Shown: positions 25,947-33,071 of the stretch, piece by piece
Numbering within the stretch: position 1 is the stretch's first letter
How the letters are laid out: each line of letters begins with the position of its first letter
Assembly (NCBI GenBank): GCA_050181915.1
Contig: JBFXCS010000003.1
Coordinates: 124,001 to 188,000, forward strand
DNA length: 64,000 bases
DNA from: JBFXCS01 sp050181915
GTDB taxonomy: Bacteria; Actinomycetota; Thermoleophilia; Miltoncostaeales; Miltoncostaeaceae
Direction of reading: 5' to 3'
Program-made: the position numbers and the translations under genes
Notes under the pieces: model-generated
The model's database searches: none
What the model was told of the DNA's origin: nothing
The model's input: the letters and a program-made list of their open reading frames with translations, nothing else

Positions 25947-25964
25947 TGTTCGAACCATCGAACA
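25947..25964. promoter_or_regulatory. Inverted repeat upstream of the islet lipoprotein gene
   Basis: TGTTCGA (25947-25953), ACCA, TCGAACA (25958-25964). A perfect 7-bp inverted repeat about 85 bp upstream of the lipoprotein start, suitable as an operator. Confidence 0.4.
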
Positions 25965-26043
25965 CTGGTTGCCACGCTACGGCGCGGCGCGATGCCGCGT
26001 CAAGACGGGCCAGGCCCGAGGCGGGTGTCGCGCGGCCTCGCGC

Positions 26044-26072
26044 CGGCCCCGACTGCGAGGCCTGCCAGTAGG
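26044..26072 (+). repeat. Direct repeat copy 2 (displaced nrdA 3' end)
   Basis: Identical over 29 bases to 25302-25330, including codons for GPDCEACQ and the TAG stop. It lies 8 bp before a strong hairpin terminator, so this copy is probably the original nrdA end. Confidence 0.9.
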
Positions 26073-26080
26073 AGCCGATC

Positions 26081-26111
26081 GTGTCCCCGCCCGGTCCGCG
26101 GGCGGGGACAC
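26081..26111. terminator. Bidirectional hairpin terminator between nrdA (ancestral end) and carbonic anhydrase
   Basis: GTGTCCCCGCCC (26081-26092) pairs perfectly with GGGCGGGGACAC (26100-26111), loop of 7 bases, extended by one C-G pair. It separates the convergent nrdA and carbonic anhydrase transcripts. Confidence 0.75.
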
Positions 26112-26122
26112 GCGGCCGGGCG

Positions 26123-26701
26123 CTACCGCGCGGCGCCGGCCGCCGTGGCGTCGGGCACCTCGATCAGGCGCCCGCTCCGCACGTCGTAGACGTAGCCGTA
26201 GATCGGGATCTCCCCCGGCACGAGCGGATGGTTGCGGATGCGGGCGACGTCCTCGACCACGCTCCCCTCGCGGTCGGCGATGGTGAGCCAGTCGATGTAG
26301 TTCGCCTCCGGCGATCCCGGGCCGGCGCCGACGTCGTGGAAGCCCTCGGGGCCGAGCGCGGCGGTCTCCAGGCTGTTGGCCAGCAGCCCACGGATGACCT
26401 CGTCGGTGAAGAACTCCATGCCGCAGTCGGAGTGGTGGATCACGAACCACTCCCTCGTGCCGAGCAGCTTGTACGAGATCACCAGCGAGCGGATGGCGTC
26501 GTCGCTGGCCCGGCCGCCGGCGTTGCGGATGACGTGGGCGTCGCCCTCGGCGAGCCCGGCGTACTTGGCCGGGTCGAGGCGCGCGTCCATGCAGGTGAGG
26601 ATCGCGAAGCGGCGGGCGGGCGGAAGGGCGAGATCGCCCTTGTCGCCGAAGCCCGCCGCGTAGGCCTCGTTGGCCGACAGGACCTCGTTCAGAACGGACA
26701 T
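26123..26701 (-). CDS. Beta-class carbonic anhydrase
   Basis: A 192-residue enzyme interconverting CO2 and bicarbonate. Zinc/active-site residues are visible: CMDAR (Cys37, Asp39, Arg41) and HHSDC (His90, Cys93). RNAGG and SVVEDV fit the beta family. ATG 26699-26701 follows GGAGACCC at good spacing; the longer upstream reading lacks an SD. Its promoter lies in the AT-rich stretch at 26740-26790. Confidence 0.9.
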   Translation of the reverse strand: MSVLNEVLSANEAYAAGFGDKGDLALPPARRFAILTCMDARLDPAKYAGLAEGDAHVIRNAGGRASDDAIRSLVISYKLLGTREWFVIHHSDCGMEFFTDEVIRGLLANSLETAALGPEGFHDVGAGPGSPEANYIDWLTIADREGSVVEDVARIRNHPLVPGEIPIYGYVYDVRSGRLIEVPDATAAGAAR

Positions 26702-27015
26702 CCCGGGTCTCCGATCGTCGCTGGGTGAGGGGCGCGCCGGGCAATCTAACACTACTAACTGAGTTGTATTTATTGAGATTACTTCTCAGGGCCTGTTCCG
26801 GAATGACGCGTGGTCGTTCGGCCGCGAAAACCGAGCGGATCAAGGAGGCAGGGCGGGTGCGATACCCACAGCGGTATCGCCCCGACCGACGACGCCGATA
26901 GCGATGAGTTTGCAGCGCGCCGGCGGCCGCGAGCTCATTGCGAACCAGGCTCTTAACGGGCCTGCTTGGTCCGCGCCTGGTAGTGCTGGGTCATCCGACC
27001 GCGGAAGGAGCGACC
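26702..27015. promoter_or_regulatory. Divergent intergenic region with AT-rich promoter and inverted repeats
   Basis: This 314-bp spacer holds no gene I can support. 26741-26788 is strikingly AT-rich for this window. It contains TGAGA-TTACT-TCTCA (26774-26788) and CTGAG/CTCAG arms around it. Further on, GCGATACC (26859-26866) and GGTATCGC (26873-26880) form a perfect 8-bp inverted repeat with a 6-base loop upstream of the PLP-enzyme gene. I looked for a SAM riboswitch here and do not see one. Confidence 0.5.
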
Positions 27016-28212
27016 ATGAGCGAGGACTCCGGGCAGGGGATCTCGACCCGCAGCGTCCACGCAGGCGACGCGCGCGACCCGAACGGGGCCCTCAACACCC
27101 CCCTCTACCCCCAGGCCAACTTCGGCTTCGCCAGCAGCGCCGACCTCGAGGCGGTGGTCGAGGGCCGCGCCGAGGGCTTCTTCTACACCCGCTACGGGAT
27201 GAACCCGACCCTGCGGGCGCTCGAGGCCAAGCTCGCGGCGCTGGAGGACGCTCCCGCCGCCCTCGCCTTCTCGTCGGGCATGGCCGCCATCGCCACGACG
27301 CTGCTCGCGACCGGCTCGCCCGGCGGCCGCGTCGCGCTGCTGGGCGACGTCTACGGCGGGACGATCGAGCTGGCCCGCCACCGGCTGCCCGCGCTGGGCC
27401 TCGCCACCGCCTTCGTCGAGGGCTCCGACCCCGCCGCCCTGGACGAGGTGCTCGCCGCCGGCGACACCCGCGTCGTCTTCCTGGAGACGCCCAGCAACCC
27501 GCTGCTGGAGGTGATCGACATCGCCGCGGCCGCGCGGCGCGCGCACGGCGCGGGCGCGCTGCTGGTCGTGGACGGCACCTTCGCCTCGCCGATCAACCAG
27601 AACCCCCTGGCCCACGGAGCCGACCTGGTCGTGCACAGCGCGACCAAGTACCTCGGCGGCCACTCCGACCTCACCGCCGGCGCGGCGATGGGGCGCGCCG
27701 ACCTGATCGCCGAGATCGCGGCCTGGCGCACCGACGTCGGCACGATCCTGGCGCCCGACATCGCCCACCGCCTGCAGCGCAGCCTGCGGACGCTGGCGGT
27801 GCGCGTCGCGGCCCACAACGCCGGCGCCTCCGCCGTCGCCGACTTCCTGGCCGGGCATCCGCGCGTCGTCGACGTGCGCTACCCGGGCCGCCACGGCGGC
27901 GCCGCGGGCGAGGTGGTGGCGCGGCAGATGCGCGGCGGCGGCGGGATGGTGAGCTTCACCTACGACGGATCGGCGGAGCAGACGTCGGCGATGGTCGACC
28001 GCCTGCGCCTCTTCGCCCTCGCGCCGAGCCTCGGCGGCGCCGAGAGCCTGGTGAGCCAGCCGCTCAACACCAGCCACCGCGGGATGGACCCGGGCGAGCG
28101 CCGCGCGCGCGGCATCTCCGACGGGCTGGTGCGCCTGTCGATCGGGCTGGAGGACGCCGCCGACCTGGTGGTCGATCTCGCCCGGGCCCTGGACGGTCCG
28201 GCGGGGCGGTAG
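27016..28212 (+). CDS. PLP-dependent cystathionine gamma-synthase / methionine gamma-lyase family enzyme
   Basis: A 398-residue Cys/Met-metabolism PLP enzyme. SVHAGDARDPNGALNTPLY at the N-terminus, FFYTRYGMNPT (phosphate-binding Tyr-Arg), AFSSGMAAI and the PLP-Lys motif SATKYLGGHSD (Lys211) are intact; the C-terminal RLSIGLEDAADL is typical. ATG 27016 follows GGAAGGAG. Synthase, beta-lyase and gamma-lyase activities cannot be separated from sequence alone. It faces a four-Cys regulator that ends 23 bp away. Confidence 0.88.
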   Translation: MSEDSGQGISTRSVHAGDARDPNGALNTPLYPQANFGFASSADLEAVVEGRAEGFFYTRYGMNPTLRALEAKLAALEDAPAALAFSSGMAAIATTLLATGSPGGRVALLGDVYGGTIELARHRLPALGLATAFVEGSDPAALDEVLAAGDTRVVFLETPSNPLLEVIDIAAAARRAHGAGALLVVDGTFASPINQNPLAHGADLVVHSATKYLGGHSDLTAGAAMGRADLIAEIAAWRTDVGTILAPDIAHRLQRSLRTLAVRVAAHNAGASAVADFLAGHPRVVDVRYPGRHGGAAGEVVARQMRGGGGMVSFTYDGSAEQTSAMVDRLRLFALAPSLGGAESLVSQPLNTSHRGMDPGERRARGISDGLVRLSIGLEDAADLVVDLARALDGPAGR

Positions 28213-28235
28213 CCGCGCGCCGCCGGGGCGGCGGG

Positions 28236-28886
28236 TCAGTCGGCGACGCCCTCCGCGACCAGGCGGCAGGCGCCGCTCTCGGGGGGGTGCACCTCGAAGG
28301 CGGTGAGGCTGGCGCCGCGGTTGCACTCCACCAGGCCGCGGCTGAGGCCGCGGTGCAGCTCGCAGATGAGGTCGCCGCCGGGCGCGGCGACGGCCTCGCG
28401 AAAGGGGCAGCGGCGCAGCACGATCTCCACCGATCCGACGCCGGCGGCGCGGGCCGGCGTGACGTCCTGCGGCGCGAAGCCCGCCCCCATCAGCACGTCG
28501 AGCAGCGCGCGGCGCCCGCTGCGACCGCCCGCGAGGGCCGGCGCCTGGATGCGGCCGAACTCCTCCACCAGCCCGGGCGCCGGCTGCGCCTGGTTGACGA
28601 GGGCGACGAGCATGTCCGACAGCCACTTGGCGCCCAGCGCGCCGCGGCGCGTGTCCGACACGCGGAAGCGGGCGGCCGGCCGGCCGCGCCCCGACGGCGC
28701 CTCGCGGCTGGCGCCCACCTCGCCGGCCGCGGCGAGCGCGCGCAGCTGCTTGCGCACCGCGTTGGGATGGATCCCCAGGTCGGCGGCCAGCTCCACGGCG
28801 GTGAGCCCGTCGGGCGATCTGCCCAGGGCGTCCAGGATGGCCTGGCGGGTCGCACCGACCTGACCGGGCGTACCCGGCACCGTCAT
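28236..28886 (-). CDS. HTH transcriptional regulator with four C-terminal cysteines (SufR-like)
   Basis: A 216-residue protein. N-terminal winged helix: AILDALGRSPDGLTAVELAADLGIHPNAVRKQLRAL. The C-terminal half holds Cys160 (RRCPFREA), Cys175 (LICELHRGL), Cys188 (VECNRG) and Cys207 (GACRLV), a spacing like that of Fe-S-binding SufR-type repressors, where CPF/Y-R, C-x-LH-GL and a terminal Cys coordinate a cluster. Start ATG 28884-28886 behind GAGGAGGGAG. No suf genes are in the window, so its targets are unknown. Confidence 0.75.
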   Translation of the reverse strand: MTVPGTPGQVGATRQAILDALGRSPDGLTAVELAADLGIHPNAVRKQLRALAAAGEVGASREAPSGRGRPAARFRVSDTRRGALGAKWLSDMLVALVNQAQPAPGLVEEFGRIQAPALAGGRSGRRALLDVLMGAGFAPQDVTPARAAGVGSVEIVLRRCPFREAVAAPGGDLICELHRGLSRGLVECNRGASLTAFEVHPPESGACRLVAEGVAD

Positions 28887-29088
28887 CTCTCTTCTCCCTC
28901 CTCGGCGCCTCGTCGCGGGTGCCGTACCTCGTCTGTCGTGACGCCGGGAACGTCGTCCGGGCGCGGGGCCCCGTCGGCCCGCGCCTATTTTGGGTCCGTC
29001 CGCCGGATGTCACAACCCATCGGGGCGATCCGGCGCGACGGGATGCGCGGCCCGGCGGAGGGAGTCGCCGGGCCGCGCGGTCGCCGGG

Positions 29089-29577
29089 TCAGCCGGCCGA
29101 GACGCTCTCCACGCGCACCTGCTCGACGCGCTCGGGCCCCTCGAAGCGCACCACGTCGCCGCGGCGGCGGCCGAGCAGCGCGCGCCCCAGGGGGCTCTGC
29201 GACGAGAGGTATCCGCTGCGCGGATCGCTCTCGGCGGGCGAGACGACGCAGTAGGAGCGGCGCGTCGATTCGCCGCGGCGGCTCACCACCACCCGCGACC
29301 CCACCTGCACGACGTCGGGGTCGAGGTCGCCCTCGCGCACGATCGTCGCGGTCGCGAGCTGCGCCTCGAGCCGGGCGATGCGCCGGTTGATCGAGTCCTC
29401 CTCGTGCCGGATGAGGGAGACCAGCCCCGTCTCGGCCGCGTCGCCGGAGTCGTACGCGTCGCGCAGGCGCTCGGCGATTCGCGGATGCTCCACGAAGCGC
29501 AGCCGCTCGAGCTCGTCGGTGAGTCGGCGGTGCCCCTCCTCCGTGAGGCGGATCTCGATGGGGGCGAGCTGGGACAT
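29089..29577 (-). CDS. GreA/GreB-family transcription elongation factor-like protein
   Basis: A 162-residue protein with an N-terminal coiled coil (LTDELERLRFVEHPRIAERLRDA ... RRIARLEAQLA) and a C-terminal FKBP-like domain (VGSRVVVSRRG ... SPLGRALLGRRRGDVVRFEGP). At the coil tip the acidic pair required for RNA cleavage in GreA appears as DAAE in SGDAAETGL, so it may be catalytically competent, but the tip differs from the canonical DLSENAEY and it may be a Gre-like inhibitor. It stands alone. Confidence 0.8.
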   Translation of the reverse strand: MSQLAPIEIRLTEEGHRRLTDELERLRFVEHPRIAERLRDAYDSGDAAETGLVSLIRHEEDSINRRIARLEAQLATATIVREGDLDPDVVQVGSRVVVSRRGESTRRSYCVVSPAESDPRSGYLSSQSPLGRALLGRRRGDVVRFEGPERVEQVRVESVSAG

Positions 29578-29661
29578 GTCCTCTCCGGCGTCGGGGGATC
29601 GGGCGTCCGAGCATCATGGGCGAGCGACATCAAGGCGGCGTCAAGGGTCGCGCCCCTCCGG

Positions 29662-30360
29662 TCAGGCGGGCTCCCCGAGGTCGAGCCGGTAGCCCACGCC
29701 GGTCTGGGTGAGCAGGTGCTCGGGCCGCGACGGATCGCGCTCGAGCTTGCGGCGCAGGTTCGCCATGTAGACCCGCAGGTAGTGCGTCTGCCCGCAGTGC
29801 GACAGGCCCCACACCGCCTGCAGCAGCGTCTCGTGGGTCATCACCCGCCCGGGGTTGCGGGCGAGCTCGGCGAGCAGGTCGTACTCGAGCGGCGTCAGGT
29901 GCACCCTGGCGCCCTCGCGCCGCACCTCGCGCAGCGCCAGGTTCACGTGCACATCGCCGAACTCGACCAGCGGGTCGTCGGCTCCGGCGCCCGCCGCCCG
30001 CCGCAGGGCGGCGCGGATGCGCGCCAGCAGCTCGCCGGCCGCGTACGGCTTGGTGACGTAGTCGTCGGCCCCCGCGTCGAGGGCGGCGATCTTCTGGGCC
30101 TCCTCGTGCATCGCCGAGACCACGATCACCGGCACCCGGCTCCATTCGCGCAGCCGGCGGCACACCTCCACGCCGTCCAGGTCGGGCAGGCGCAGGTCGA
30201 GGACGATCGCGTCGGGGGCGTCCAGCGCGATCGCGTCGAACGCGGCGGCCGCGCTCACCGCCGTGCGCACCTCGAAGCCGGCGGCGCGCAGGCGGGCGCC
30301 GAGGCCGCGGAGGATGAGCGGCTCGTCGTCGACCACGAGGATCAGCGCGCCGCGCGTCAC
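29662..30360 (-). CDS. OmpR/KdpE-type response regulator
   Basis: A 232-residue regulator. Receiver: VVDDEP, VLDLRLPDLDG (phospho-acceptor Asp), VVSAMHEEAQKI and YVTKPY. The C-terminal winged helix has HLTPLEYDLLAELARNPGRVMTHETLLQAVWG and THYLRVYMANLRRKLE, very like KdpE. GTG 30358-30360 overlaps the stop of the kinase (GTGA). No kdpFABC genes are in the window, so the regulated genes are not evident. Confidence 0.88.
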   Translation of the reverse strand: MTRGALILVVDDEPLILRGLGARLRAAGFEVRTAVSAAAAFDAIALDAPDAIVLDLRLPDLDGVEVCRRLREWSRVPVIVVSAMHEEAQKIAALDAGADDYVTKPYAAGELLARIRAALRRAAGAGADDPLVEFGDVHVNLALREVRREGARVHLTPLEYDLLAELARNPGRVMTHETLLQAVWGLSHCGQTHYLRVYMANLRRKLERDPSRPEHLLTQTGVGYRLDLGEPA

Positions 30361-31751
30361 GTGTGCACCTTCGGCGGCGACGGCAGCGGCAGCACCAGCA
30401 CGAACCGCGCCCCCCGCGGGACGACCCGGTGCTCGAGCCGTCCCCCCTGGGCCTCGGCCAGGCGCCGGCACAGCGGCAGGCCCAGGCCGAGCCCCACCCC
30501 CTCGCGGTGGACGAAGGGCTCGAACACCGAGGGCAGCACCTCGGCGTCGACGCCCGGTCCGCGGTCCTCGACGCTCAGCTCGAGCGCGCCGTCGCGCACG
30601 GCGCCGCCCAGGGTGACCGGCGGCCGGCCGTGGCGCACGGCGTTGTGCAGCAGGTTGACGAGGACCCGCTCGACCAGCACCGCGTCGGCATGCACCAGGG
30701 GGACGTCGTCGTCGATCTCCACGCGCACGTCGCCGGGGCGCATGAAGGGCTCGCAGGCCGCGACGGCGCCCGCCGCCAGCTCCTCGGGCGAGCACCAGTC
30801 GGGGCGGGCCGCCAGCACGCCCCCTTCGAGCCGCGACAGGTCGAGCAGGTTGGTGACCAGCCGCTCGAGCCGCCGCGTCTCGCCCTGGATCGCCTCGAGC
30901 AGCCCGTCGCGCTCGGCGCCCTCGGTGACCAGGGACAGGGCGTCGGCCGCGTTCGCGATGCCGGTGAGGGGGTTCCGGAACTCGTGGGTCACGCCGCTCA
31001 GCAGCGCCGTCTTGAGGGCGTCGCTGCGGGCGAGCTGCTCCGACTCGCGGCGCTGCACCCTGGCCCGCCGCTCGGCCTCCACGGCCCGCAGCACCAGGCG
31101 GCCGACGCCGCGCGCGACGTCCCGGCCGTGGGCGTCCCAGGGGCGGCGGCGCGCGAACCAGATCCAGCCCGCCGTGCCCCCCAGCGGCGCGACCAGGGCC
31201 GACAGGCCGTTCTCGCGCACCGTCACGTCGGCGCCGGCGGACGACGCCACCAGCACGGCGGCCCGGCGGGCGACGGCCCGCACCCCGTCGAGCGACGCGT
31301 CGTGGCAGGCGCGTCCGCCCTCCGGGCCCTCGATGCCGCAGGCGCCGCCCAGCGCCTCGCCCGCGACCCGTGCGGCCCCGGCCAGGCGCGACGGCAGGTC
31401 GCCGGGCGCATCGAGGGCCGCCGACACGGCGCGCCAGGTCTCGGCCGCGACGGCCCGCCGCCACTCGGCGCTGCGGTCCACCGCCGTGAGCAGGACCCCG
31501 TCGGGGACGGCGGTCGCGACCAGCAGCCACGGACCGCCGCCGTCGCCGGCGTCCAGCTCGACGGCCGCGGGGGCGCCGTCGAGCGCCCTGCGGGCGGCCG
31601 CCTCGGCCCCCGGCAGGACGGTCCCCAGCGCCGCGCCGCGGCAGGCCGCGGGCCGCCGCGGATGCACCAGCCCCGCGCACGCCTCGTCGACCCGCACGAC
31701 CGTGAGGTCGCGGTCGGCCAGCAGCGTGCCGCAGGGACGTTCCCGTGCCAT
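30357..31751 (-). CDS. Cytoplasmic sensor histidine kinase, KdpD-like without Usp or membrane domains
   Basis: A 464-residue kinase with no membrane segment. Residues 1-110 look like a PAS domain, about 120-230 like a GAF domain with several Cys and His, then HisKA (SGVTHEFRNPLTGIANAAD, phospho-acceptor His) and HATPase (NLLHNAVRHGRPP, DRGPGVD, GVGLGLGLPLCRRLAE). Start ATG 31749-31751 with TAGATT 6 bases upstream and no SD, thus probably leaderless. It is coupled to the KdpE-like regulator. A soluble PAS-GAF input suggests an intracellular signal. Confidence 0.87.
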   Translation of the reverse strand: MARERPCGTLLADRDLTVVRVDEACAGLVHPRRPAACRGAALGTVLPGAEAAARRALDGAPAAVELDAGDGGGPWLLVATAVPDGVLLTAVDRSAEWRRAVAAETWRAVSAALDAPGDLPSRLAGAARVAGEALGGACGIEGPEGGRACHDASLDGVRAVARRAAVLVASSAGADVTVRENGLSALVAPLGGTAGWIWFARRRPWDAHGRDVARGVGRLVLRAVEAERRARVQRRESEQLARSDALKTALLSGVTHEFRNPLTGIANAADALSLVTEGAERDGLLEAIQGETRRLERLVTNLLDLSRLEGGVLAARPDWCSPEELAAGAVAACEPFMRPGDVRVEIDDDVPLVHADAVLVERVLVNLLHNAVRHGRPPVTLGGAVRDGALELSVEDRGPGVDAEVLPSVFEPFVHREGVGLGLGLPLCRRLAEAQGGRLEHRVVPRGARFVLVLPLPSPPKVHT

Positions 31752-31763
31752 CCACGAAATCTA
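31752..31763 (-). promoter_or_regulatory. Leaderless promoter of the kinase gene (TAGATT, N6, ATG)
   Basis: TAGATT (31763-31758, minus strand), six bases, then ATG. No SD. Upstream, GACGT-AAAGA-ACGTC (31814-31828) is a small inverted repeat shared with the divergent mreB-like promoter. Confidence 0.55.
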
Positions 31764-31923
31764 GGCGGCGGCGACCCGATCGCGCGTGGCGCCGCGACGC
31801 CCGGCATAAAGAGGACGTAAAGAACGTCACCCGCCGCGGCCGTCCGCCATACGCTGGGCGGTGACCGGCCGGGGTAGGCCGGCGTCTGGAGGCCCGTTGC
31901 GCGTTCGCCCACGCGAGGTCGCC

Positions 31924-32979
31924 ATGGACCTGGGGACCTCCAACACGCTCGTCCGTATCAGGGGCCGCGGCCTCGTCTTCGCGGCGCCGTCCGTGGTGGC
32001 CGTCGACGACGCCGACGGCGCGCTGCTGGCCGTGGGCGCCGACGCGCACCGGATGCTGGGCCGCGCCCCGGACCGGGTGCGTGTCATCGAGCCGCTGCAC
32101 GAGGGCGTCATCTTCGACGCCGAGGCGGCGGGGGCGCTGGTGCGCCACGCGCTCGCCTGCCACGGCATGGCCGGGCGCATCCGCCCCGACGTGGTCGTCT
32201 GCGCCCCGGCCGGCATCACGGCGGTGGAGCGGCGGGCGCTGGAGCAGGCGGTCGCCTCGGCGGGGGCGCGCTGCACGGTCGTCATGGAGGAGCCGCTGGC
32301 GGGCGCGATCGGGGCGGGCCTGCCCGTGTCCGACGCCGGCGCCGGCGTGGTGGCCGACATCGGGGGCGGCACGACCGAGGTCGTGGTGCTGTCGCTGGGC
32401 GGCATCGTGGTGCGCGAATCGGTGCGCATCGGCGGCCGCCATATGGACGAGGCCATCGCCGCGCACCTCGCCCGGGCGCGGCGGCTGGCCGTGGGCCCGT
32501 CGTCCGCCGAGGCGCTCAAGCTGGCCGTCGGATCGGCCGGCGGGGGCTCCGGCGCCGCGGAGGTCGGCGGGCGGGACCTCGACACCGGGCTGCCGCGCAT
32601 GGTGCGCGTCGACGCCGAGGAGATCGCCGCCGCGCTGGCCGAGCCGGTCGAGGAGATCGTCGCGGCGATCGGCCGCACCCTCGAGCGGACGCCCGCGGAC
32701 CTCGCGGGCGACGTGCTCGACCGGGGCGTCACCCTGATCGGAGGGGGCTCGTGCCTGCACGGGCTCGACGCCCTGGTGATGGCGCGGCTGGGCGTCCCGG
32801 TGCACCGGCCGGACGACCCGCTGGGCTGCGTGGCCCGCGGCGCCGAGCTCGCCCTCTCCGAGATGGCGACGCTGCGGCGCTCGAGCGGAGCCCGCACCGT
32901 GCGCCGGCGCCACGTGCGCCTCGCCCGCGCCCGCCCCCCGACGGCCTGGCGCGCCGCCTCGCGGCACACCCGGAACTGA
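31924..32979 (+). CDS. MreB/Mbl-like actin-family protein
   Basis: A 351-residue actin-fold ATPase. Phosphate 1 MDLGTSNTLVRI, VVAVDDADGALLAVGADA, phosphate 2 ADIGGGTTEVVVLSLGGIV, adenosine motif LIGGGSCLHGL are visible, matching MreB, which organises side-wall peptidoglycan synthesis. ATG 31924 has GAGG 6 bases upstream. A GTG at 31861, five bases after TACGCT, would add 21 residues and is an alternative leaderless start. The C-terminus carries an extra basic tail (RTVRRRHVRLARARP). No mreC, mreD or rodA nearby. Confidence 0.85.
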   Translation: MDLGTSNTLVRIRGRGLVFAAPSVVAVDDADGALLAVGADAHRMLGRAPDRVRVIEPLHEGVIFDAEAAGALVRHALACHGMAGRIRPDVVVCAPAGITAVERRALEQAVASAGARCTVVMEEPLAGAIGAGLPVSDAGAGVVADIGGGTTEVVVLSLGGIVVRESVRIGGRHMDEAIAAHLARARRLAVGPSSAEALKLAVGSAGGGSGAAEVGGRDLDTGLPRMVRVDAEEIAAALAEPVEEIVAAIGRTLERTPADLAGDVLDRGVTLIGGGSCLHGLDALVMARLGVPVHRPDDPLGCVARGAELALSEMATLRRSSGARTVRRRHVRLARARPPTAWRAASRHTRN

Positions 32980-33071
32980 CCCCGCCCGGCGGCGCACCGC
33001 GCCGCCCTCCCGACCGCATGGCGGGTGCCGCGAGGCGGCCCGTCCCAATCCCGCCCACCCATGGAGGACCC

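Larger units (their letters stand above)
25331..26043. mobile_element. Putative 713-bp islet inserted at the nrdA 3' end
   Basis: The segment between the two 29-bp repeats carries one minus-strand lipoprotein gene and no recombinase. Just inside the repeats are GGCCGGCCGACA (25332-25343) and TGTCGCGCGGCC (26026-26037), which are imperfect inverted copies of each other (10 of 12 positions). By eye the composition is somewhat less GC-rich than the flanks. The layout resembles a small integrated element whose insertion rebuilt the target gene end, but a local duplication cannot be excluded. Confidence 0.5.

Noticed and set aside
25947..25964. GTTCGAACC, resembling a tRNA T-arm at the islet edge
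   Set aside because: No cloverleaf can be built around it; it is better read as an inverted repeat. The islet is therefore not a tRNA-targeted insertion.
26702..27015. Possible SAM riboswitch before the PLP sulfur enzyme
   Set aside because: I looked for SAM-I/IV and SAM-II cores and saw none; only simple inverted repeats are present.
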